A stretch of 11,128 nucleotides of DNA from an uncultured Georgenia sp. (GTDB lineage: Bacteria; Actinomycetota; Actinomycetes; Actinomycetales; Actinomycetaceae). Below, in pieces: positions 5,169 to 10,228 of the stretch (the first letter of the stretch is position 1; each line of letters opens with the position of its first letter). A program made the position numbers and the translations under genes. The notes below the pieces were generated by a model that worked only from the letters and a program-made list of their open reading frames with translations, did not search any database and was not told the DNA's origin. Location: assembly GCF_937958535.1 (NCBI RefSeq), contig NZ_CALGNQ010000173.1:1-11128 (forward strand), read 5' to 3'.

Positions 5169-7937
5169 GTGGCACTCGACAACGACGACGAGGAGCACCG
5201 CGGCACGTCCGCCTCCGCGACCAGCGACCGCCGCGGCACCTCCGCCTCCGCGACCGGCAACCACCGCGGCACCTCCGCCTCCGCAACCAGCGACCACCGC
5301 GGCACCTCCACCTCCGCAACCAGCGAGCACGGCGGCGGGCTGGCGGAGGGGATGGTGGCCGGAATGCTCGTCTCGGGTTTCGAGGCGTTGCTCGCGAGCC
5401 ACCTGGCGTCCGTTGCCGACGGCGGGGCGTCTGGCCGCGACGGGCCCTCCGGTCACACTGGGGCGTCTGGCCGCGACGGGTCCTCTGGGAATGCCGGGGC
5501 GTCCAGCCGCGGCAGGTCGTCGTGGGCCGGCATCGATGCGCCCGCCTCGTGGCGGGAGTTGCCGGCGATCGAGGCGGAGTTCCGCACCTTCGGTCGGTCC
5601 AGTTACGGGGATGCTGCACCGCCCGACTGGCCGGTGCCTATCCTCTCCGAGCTGCTCCCCCACCACGGCGCGATCGGGGACTACCTGGAGCACCTGCCGC
5701 CCGGGGAACAGCTCGCGCAGGTCCTGGCGGCGATCGACCTCGAGCAGGTGGACACCTTCTCGCTGGTGGAGGTCGTGGCGGCCTTCAAGCGCTTGGAGGC
5801 CTGGGCCGCGGCGAAGGCGGCACGGGCCGCGGCAGCACTCGCCGAGCGTGACGAGCTGAACCCCACGTGGCCCGGCACAGTGCCGGGCCGCACGCGCGGC
5901 GAGTGTGTCGCGGGCCAGGAGCTGGCGATGCGGCTACGGGTGAGCCGGCTCAGCGCGATCCGGCTTGCGGCGTGCGGTCGTGCGTTCGGCGGGATGTTCG
6001 AGCCCACCGGTCGGGCGCTGGAGGAGGGGCTCATCGACTTCCCCCGCGCTCAGGCGATCGTCACGACGCTGCTCGACCTTCCCGCCGAGGTGGCGATGGC
6101 GGCGCAGGCGGAGGTGCTGCGGAAGGCGCCGGGGCGCACGCTGCGTCAGGTGCACCACGACCTGGCGAAGGCTGTCATCGCGGTCGACCCGGACTCCGCC
6201 GATGCCCGCCACCGCGCCGCCCGCAAGAAGCGGTGTGTCCACCGACCCCGCCCGCTGCCCGACGGCATGGCCAGCGTCACCGCCGTGCTCACCGCCGGTG
6301 ACGCCGTCGCGCTCGACACCACGCTCGAGGCCGCCGCCCGAGCCGCCAAGAACAGCGGCGACCGCCGCACACTCGACCAGCTCCGTGCCGACTCACTTGC
6401 CCTCATGGCACACACCGCACTCGAGCTCGGGCACATCGGCCCGATCACCGGCGTGCCCTGTCCATGCGGTTGTCGGTCACGGCACGACGCGACAGCGGGG
6501 CTGGAGCGGGGCGGTGACGCGAAATCTCCCGAACTCGGGGATGCCGATGCCCAGGCGCCCTCGTCCGACGGCGAGACACAGCACCCCGAACGGGCCGGTG
6601 ACCAGACACAGCACCCCGAACGGGCCGGTGACCAGACACAGCACCCCGGACGGGGCGGTGAAGAGACGCAGCACCCCGAACGGGCCGGTGACCAGACACA
6701 GCAGCCCCAACGGGGCAGTGGCCCGGACTGTCCCGAACCCGTCAGCACCCCGGCGCCATCCCGCAACGGCGCGGCCCCTCCGCACCCGGAGGTCGTCTCC
6801 GCGTCCGAACTCGACATCCCCGACGCGACGGCAGCCACGGACTCCGTGGCCCCCGACGGTATGCCACCACCGGGCACGTTGGGCCCACCACCGCCGGAGA
6901 TGACGGAGGCGCCACCGCCCGAGACGACGGGCGCACCACCGCCAGACAGGGCGGGGGCACCATCGCGGGGGACGACGCGCACACCACCGCCAGACAGGAC
7001 TGGCACACCAGCGTCGAGCAAGGAGACGTCGCCACCACACACCGCGGACGAAGGCCCATCTCCCGCTGACGAGGGCGAGCCACTCGAGCCCGGTGATGCA
7101 TCGCCGCCCGTCCCCACGTCCGGGTTCGACACCGGACCTCCGCATCCCGGCCACCGACTCACGGGGTGCCGTCTGCCCCGGGTCCGGCTCGGCACATTGG
7201 GCGGCGGCCGTGCAGACGTCCGCGTCACCGTCCCGCTCAACGTGTTGCTCACCGACCCAGACCGGGCAGAGCTCACGGCCCTGGAGCGCGACCCCGAGCC
7301 CGTAGCCGAGCTGGAGCGGTACGGACCGATCCCGCACGAGGTGGCCCGCGCCCTCGCCGCCGGAGGCGTCTGGCGACGCCTCGTCACCGACCCGCTCACC
7401 CAACAGGTGCTCAACGTCGGCCGCACTCGCTACCAGCCGACCGCCGCGATCACCGACCACGTCCGCGAACGCGACCGCACCTGCGTCCGTCCCGGCTGCA
7501 GCGCCCCCGCCACCACGTGCGACCTCGACCACGAGCAGGAGTGGCAGCACGGCGGAGAGACCTCCGCCGAGAACATCGGGCCGCTGTGCACAGCCGACCA
7601 CCCGATCAAGTCCCTCGGTGCCTTCACCGTCGCCCACGGTTCCGACCGCACCTACGCGTGGACCACACCCACCGGCCATGGCTATCTGCGCCGCCCGGAC
7701 GGCACCGTGGTCACCCTCCCTCGGCGCACCGCCGAAGGGCTCCGCGCGGCCGCACAGGCCGCCACCCGCTCCGGTCGGCACCTCTCGCCCGACGCCGTCG
7801 ACGCCGTGCTGGCCAAGGTCGCCGCCGGCACCGACGTCGGAGGCAGCTGGGCCCTGCGTCCTGGCGCGGAGCCCAGCTCGTGGCCCGGGCTGGAGGACGG
7901 ACCCAGCTGGTCCGGGGACGACGGGCCGCCATTCTGA
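5169..7937 (+). CDS. DUF222 / HNH endonuclease-domain protein (13E12 repeat family) with low-complexity insertions
   Basis: This 922-residue protein, starting at GTG, is roughly twice the usual size for the family. Order: Ser/Thr/Ala-rich repeats (residues 10-53), a Gly/Ser/Arg repeat (86-117), the main DUF222 part (about 134-427), a CPCGC motif (Cys431, 433, 435), a disordered linker rich in Pro, Gln, Thr and Gly (about 436-661), resumed conserved DUF222 sequence (about 662-770), and a C-terminal HNH domain. The HNH domain keeps the zinc ligand pairs Cys772/Cys777 and Cys807/His811, the core DLDH with His788, and Asn802, so it could be catalytically active. Family role is inferred as a metal-dependent DNA nuclease, often carried in many copies per actinobacterial genome; biological function is unsettled. 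The gene is probably SOS-induced. The arrays are all multiples of three bases. The stop codon lies inside a further repeat. Confidence 0.93.
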   Translation: MALDNDDEEHRGTSASATSDRRGTSASATGNHRGTSASATSDHRGTSTSATSEHGGGLAEGMVAGMLVSGFEALLASHLASVADGGASGRDGPSGHTGASGRDGSSGNAGASSRGRSSWAGIDAPASWRELPAIEAEFRTFGRSSYGDAAPPDWPVPILSELLPHHGAIGDYLEHLPPGEQLAQVLAAIDLEQVDTFSLVEVVAAFKRLEAWAAAKAARAAAALAERDELNPTWPGTVPGRTRGECVAGQELAMRLRVSRLSAIRLAACGRAFGGMFEPTGRALEEGLIDFPRAQAIVTTLLDLPAEVAMAAQAEVLRKAPGRTLRQVHHDLAKAVIAVDPDSADARHRAARKKRCVHRPRPLPDGMASVTAVLTAGDAVALDTTLEAAARAAKNSGDRRTLDQLRADSLALMAHTALELGHIGPITGVPCPCGCRSRHDATAGLERGGDAKSPELGDADAQAPSSDGETQHPERAGDQTQHPERAGDQTQHPGRGGEETQHPERAGDQTQQPQRGSGPDCPEPVSTPAPSRNGAAPPHPEVVSASELDIPDATAATDSVAPDGMPPPGTLGPPPPEMTEAPPPETTGAPPPDRAGAPSRGTTRTPPPDRTGTPASSKETSPPHTADEGPSPADEGEPLEPGDASPPVPTSGFDTGPPHPGHRLTGCRLPRVRLGTLGGGRADVRVTVPLNVLLTDPDRAELTALERDPEPVAELERYGPIPHEVARALAAGGVWRRLVTDPLTQQVLNVGRTRYQPTAAITDHVRERDRTCVRPGCSAPATTCDLDHEQEWQHGGETSAENIGPLCTADHPIKSLGAFTVAHGSDRTYAWTTPTGHGYLRRPDGTVVTLPRRTAEGLRAAAQAATRSGRHLSPDAVDAVLAKVAAGTDVGGSWALRPGAEPSSWPGLEDGPSWSGDDGPPF
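5196..5327 (+). repeat. In-frame 33-bp tandem repeat, four copies, at the HNH protein N-terminus
   Basis: Copies start at 5196, 5229, 5262 and 5295 and encode the 11-residue unit HRGTSASATSD with small changes (RRGTSASATGN, HRGTSTSATSE). It begins nine codons after the start codon and encodes a Ser/Thr/Ala-rich, probably disordered tail. Confidence 0.95.
5424..5519 (+). repeat. In-frame 36-bp repeat, about 2.6 copies, in the HNH gene
   Basis: Two good copies (5424-5459 and 5460-5495) encode GASGRDGPSGHT and GASGRDGSSGNA. A decayed third copy (GASSRGRSS) runs to about 5519. It is unrelated in sequence to the upstream 33-bp array and separated from it by about 96 bases encoding a more hydrophobic stretch (residues ~54-85). 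Confidence 0.85.
6571..6720 (+). repeat. In-frame 30-bp tandem repeat, five copies, in the HNH protein linker
   Basis: Five exactly abutting 30-bp copies begin at 6571, 6601, 6631, 6661 and 6691. They encode a ten-residue unit TQHPERAGDQ with variants such as TQHPGRGGEE and TQQPQRGSGP. Copies 1 and 2 differ at only two or three bases, which suggests recent expansion. The array lies in the linker between the two parts of DUF222. Confidence 0.95.
6888..7031 (+). repeat. In-frame 24-bp proline-rich repeat, five to six copies, in the HNH protein linker
   Basis: Units start at 6888, 6912, 6936, 6960, 6984 and 7008, encoding eight-residue steps such as PPPEMTEA, PPPETTGA, PPPDRAGA and PPPDRTGT. 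The fourth (PSRGTTRT) and the sixth (PASSKETS) are decayed. The periodic triple prolines predict an extended, flexible linker. Confidence 0.88.
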
Positions 7938-7985
7938 TCCTGACGGCGCCATCCTGAGCCCGACGAGCCGCCATTCTGAGCCGCT
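7921..7985 (+). repeat. 20-22-bp repeat, three copies, overlapping the HNH gene stop codon
   Basis: Three units begin ACG and contain GCCATYCTGA: 7921-7942, 7943-7962 and 7963-7985. The first contains the last codons and the TGA of the HNH gene (7935-7937). The others copy that gene end into the 68-bp gap. Two further TGA triplets (7941 and 7977) are in frame with the real stop. No hairpin terminator is evident in the gap before the convergent gene at 8006. Confidence 0.8.
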
Positions 7986-8005
7986 CGAACCGGCCGCACG
8001 ACCTT

Positions 8006-8692
8006 TCACCAGTCCGGCGGTTCGGCCTCGCTCCACGTCTCGGGCCAGGTGTTCCACGGGAGGTGGTCGGGCATCGGGAACACGCGGCGCAACCAGGCGA
8101 AGGCATCGAGCTCGGCCTCGTCGTACGTGACCTCCGCCCCGGGGCGACGCACCACCCGCTCGGCGCGGTACCTCACCAGCTCGTGGTGCAGCCCTCGGCG
8201 GTACAGCTCCTCACCCACCTGGTCGACCACGCTCTCATCCACCGCCTCCGCAGCGAGACCGACGGCATAGCTGAGGGCGACCAGCTCAGGCGAGCGCAGC
8301 CCGCGGATCCCCGTCAGAGCCGGCGGGTTGATGACCGGACGCGGCGGCGGGTCCTCCAGCGTCACGCGTTGCCAGTCGTACTCGGGGTCCTCCAGGTGCT
8401 TGCGCAGCAGCGGCAGCACCCGGTCCACCGGCGCTGAGCGCTCGGCCACGGGCAGCAACCGCTTCGCCTTCTGCAGCGTAGGCTGCGGTGACCGTCCGAT
8501 CCGCTCGGCCACCTCGGCGATGTCGGACACCCCTTCCCGTGCCGCGGCGAGGATCTGCTCGTACTCCGCATCGGTCCACGGCTGGCCCGACCTCGGCGGC
8601 AGCGCGGCCCGCTCCGGTCGCTCATGGGTGCCGGCGGGCTCCCATGCGCCTCCCCCGCCGATCGGCGTGATGCTCGGCATACGCTCGTGCAT
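8006..8692 (-). CDS. Uncharacterised protein with an N-terminal helix-turn-helix-like segment
   Basis: I do not recognise the 228-residue product. After a flexible Gly/Pro-rich start there is a segment (about 39-81) that begins PWTDAEYEQIL and continues through SDIAEVAERIGRSPQPTLQKAKRLLP. The Trp start, the S-IAE-A--IGRS pattern and the basic last helix resemble Myb/SANT-like or sigma-region-4-like DNA-binding folds. The rest (about 85-228) is a mixed helical region with RSPELVALSYAVGLAAEAVDES and a Trp-rich, acidic end. No signal peptide or membrane segment is visible. ATG 8692 is chosen because GGAGGGG lies just before it on the coding strand; an in-frame ATG at 8680 has no such site. The gene converges with the HNH gene, stop to stop across 68 bp. 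A regulator role is only inference. Confidence 0.75.
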   Translation of the reverse strand: MHERMPSITPIGGGGAWEPAGTHERPERAALPPRSGQPWTDAEYEQILAAAREGVSDIAEVAERIGRSPQPTLQKAKRLLPVAERSAPVDRVLPLLRKHLEDPEYDWQRVTLEDPPPRPVINPPALTGIRGLRSPELVALSYAVGLAAEAVDESVVDQVGEELYRRGLHHELVRYRAERVVRRPGAEVTYDEAELDAFAWLRRVFPMPDHLPWNTWPETWSEAEPPDW

Positions 8693-8942
8693 GGTCCCCT
8701 CCGTGGCCGCGTCGCCCGGCCCCCGCGATGGGGGGCTCGCAGGCAGCATCGGGCCGCCTGTGCCCGGTCGGCCGCGCCATCCACAGCCGTGGCACGCCCG
8801 GGGCGACCGCGGCCGGCTGGGGACAACTACCACGCCACCGGACGCGACCGCACCCGACCGCGCACAACGAACACACCGCCCCCACGACCGCGACCGACCG
8901 GGGACGACGCACGCGCCGCACGGGTAACGCAGGCGCGCCGCC
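8693..8942. other. 250-bp gap upstream of the helix-turn-helix-like gene
   Basis: This gap holds no gene I can support. It must contain the promoter of the minus-strand gene starting at 8692, but no clear -10/-35 pair stands out. It includes ATCCACAG (8779-8786) and, about 30 bp on, CTGGGGACAAC (8817-8827), which together form an imperfect inverted pair (CTGTGGAT versus CTGGGGAC, six of eight). Confidence 0.4.
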
Positions 8943-9662
8943 TCAGCGGTTCCCGGCACCCCCGGCCACTGGGAGCCGGCGCGCCAGGAAGTCCACGGTG
9001 AGCGCCCAGGCGTCCTCGGCCGCGCCCGGGTGGTGGAACATGGGTGCCGGGTTGTCGAAGGCGTGGCCGGCACCGTCGTGGAGGTGGAACTCCACCTCGG
9101 GACCGTCGACGGCAGCGCGGATCAGCTCGACCTGATCGAGCGGGATGTAGGTGTCGGCGGTGCCGAAGTGGTGCAGGCTCGGGACAGTCACCCGGTCCGC
9201 CAGGTCGAGCAGCTTCGGCAGGGCCGAGCCGTAGTACGAGACGAGGGCGTCGACGTCCGCCTCCGCAGCGACGTTGAACGCCACTCCCCCACCGAAGCAG
9301 AACCCGACGGCCCCGACACCGCCGGTGACCTCGGGCCGGGCGCGCAGGGCGTCGAGCGCGGCGACGGAGTCGGCGACCGTCTGCCCCCAGTCGAGCCGGC
9401 CCGCGAGCGCCATCCCCTGCTCGAGCACGTCGTCCCGCGACTCGTCGACCGTCTCCCCGAGCCGCCAGTAGAGCTCCGGCGCGAGCACGACGTACCCGAG
9501 ATCCGCGAGGTCCCGCGCCCGGCTCCTGATGTAGGTGCTCACCCCGAAGATCTCCTGGAGGAGCAGCAGGCCGGGCCCAGACCCGGACGGTGGGAGCCAC
9601 AGGTGTGCCGGCATGTCGCCGTCGGCAAGGTGGACGCTGGTCGTCGTCGCCGTCTCGGACAT
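8943..9662 (-). CDS. Dienelactone hydrolase family protein
   Basis: This is a 239-residue alpha/beta hydrolase, the normal length for the family. The triad is complete: nucleophile Cys122 in GFCFGG, Asp170 in GTADTYIP, and His200 in GAGHAFDNP. These nearly coincide with Cys123, Asp171 and His202 of the classical chlorocatechol-pathway enzyme. Glu37 in LLQEIFGV matches the glutamate that modulates that cysteine. The family hydrolyses dienelactones and, in many housekeeping members, other small esters or lactones. No catechol-pathway genes lie nearby, so the substrate is open. It is probably cytosolic, with no signal peptide. I prefer ATG 9662 (start MSETATTT): AAGGAG lies 11 bases before it, slightly far. 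The in-frame GTG at 9674 directly abuts that site with no spacing. It shares orientation with its neighbours, but gaps of over 100 bp argue against an operon. Confidence 0.92.
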   Translation of the reverse strand: MSETATTTSVHLADGDMPAHLWLPPSGSGPGLLLLQEIFGVSTYIRSRARDLADLGYVVLAPELYWRLGETVDESRDDVLEQGMALAGRLDWGQTVADSVAALDALRARPEVTGGVGAVGFCFGGGVAFNVAAEADVDALVSYYGSALPKLLDLADRVTVPSLHHFGTADTYIPLDQVELIRAAVDGPEVEFHLHDGAGHAFDNPAPMFHHPGAAEDAWALTVDFLARRLPVAGGAGNR

Positions 9663-9727
9663 CCCGAAGTGCACTCCTTGGTCGTCGTCGCCCGGTGCAG
9701 GCTGTGGCCAGCCTACCGGCGGACGGG

Positions 9728-9767
9728 CAGCGGCTCTTCACACCCGGCAGCGACTCTCCGCACCCGG
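9728..9767 (-). repeat. 20-bp direct repeat, two copies, after the small membrane protein gene
   Basis: 9728-9747 and 9748-9767 are abutting 20-bp copies that match at most positions (CAGCG-CTCT-C-CACCCGG pattern). They lie just downstream of the stop codon of the minus-strand gene ending at 9779. On the coding strand they read GGAGAGTC or a variant of it, a word also found in the larger array at 10088-10228. No terminator hairpin is apparent in this 116-bp gap. Confidence 0.65.
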
Positions 9768-9778
9768 TTGCGGAGCCG

Positions 9779-10072
9779 TCACGACCTGCGGCCCCGGAGC
9801 GCCATCACCGGCCCGGAGAAGAGCGCCACTCCCAGGACGAAGCCGGCGTCGTACCAGTTCCCGTTGTTGTCGACCTCGTAGATGCTCACGGTGTCGGTGA
9901 ACAGCGAGACGATGAACGTGACGGGCAGGATGACCCCGTGCCACAGCCCGAACCAGAAGCCGCGACCACCGGGCACCTCCTGCACGTTCTGGCCCGCAGC
10001 ACACGCCCCGAGCACGACCACGACGACGAGGACGACGCCCGCGAGCGCGAGCACACGCCGTGACCTGTTCAT
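9779..10072 (-). CDS. Small predicted membrane protein / lipoprotein of unknown function
   Basis: The 97-residue product begins with basic residues (MNRSRR), then a strongly hydrophobic stretch (7-20) leading to LGAC, a lipobox with Cys24. This suggests either a lipoprotein or a protein with an uncleaved N-terminal anchor. Two more hydrophobic segments follow (about 38-58, GFWFGLWHGVILPVTFIVSLF, and 75-91), separated by a polar stretch IYEVDNNGNWYDAG. The Trp/Phe-rich segment and the NNGNWYDAGF motif look like a conserved short family of actinobacterial proteins whose function is unknown to me. The extra membrane segments are odd for a lipoprotein, so the lipid modification is uncertain. The start is supported by GGAGGGGAGC seven to fourteen bases upstream. 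It lies 137 bp downstream of the membrane protein gene on the same strand, separated by a repeat array. Confidence 0.8.
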   Translation of the reverse strand: MNRSRRVLALAGVVLVVVVVLGACAAGQNVQEVPGGRGFWFGLWHGVILPVTFIVSLFTDTVSIYEVDNNGNWYDAGFVLGVALFSGPVMALRGRRS

Positions 10073-10087
10073 GACCGCTCCCCTCCG

Positions 10088-10228
10088 CCACCGGCGTGAC
10101 TCTCCAGCCCTCCGGGGGTCTCACGGCCCGGCCACCGGCGTGACTCTCCAGCCCTCCGGGGGCTCTCCCGGCCCCACCACCGGCGCGACGCCCCGGCCCT
10201 CCAGACACCTCACGGCCCGGCCACCGGC
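10088..10228 (-). repeat. 44/45-bp tandem repeat, three copies plus a fragment, overlapping the end of the membrane protein gene
   Basis: Units start at 10088, 10132 and 10177 with CCACCGGCG, and a partial unit begins at 10221. The first two units are nearly identical over their first 31 bases; the third is more diverged. The array fills the gap between two minus-strand genes and runs through the stop codon (10210-10212) into the last six or so codons of the upstream gene. On the coding strand, units 1 and 3 read CCGGGCCGTGAG or CCGGGCCGTGAGG, so the gene's own stop context is repeated downstream. Confidence 0.85.

Noticed and set aside
6571..6720. CRISPR array
   Set aside because: The 30-bp units abut with no unique spacers, lie in frame in a coding region and encode a peptide repeat. 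The other arrays in the window also lack spacers.
6477..8057. Long minus-strand open frame across the 3' half of the HNH gene
   Set aside because: It merely reads the antisense of the repeat arrays and linker. The plus frame has the HNH motif and proper signals.
8943..9662. Catechol/chloroaromatic degradation locus suggested by the dienelactone hydrolase family gene
   Set aside because: No catechol dioxygenase, cycloisomerase or maleylacetate reductase gene is present nearby, and most members of this family are not catabolic dienelactone hydrolases.
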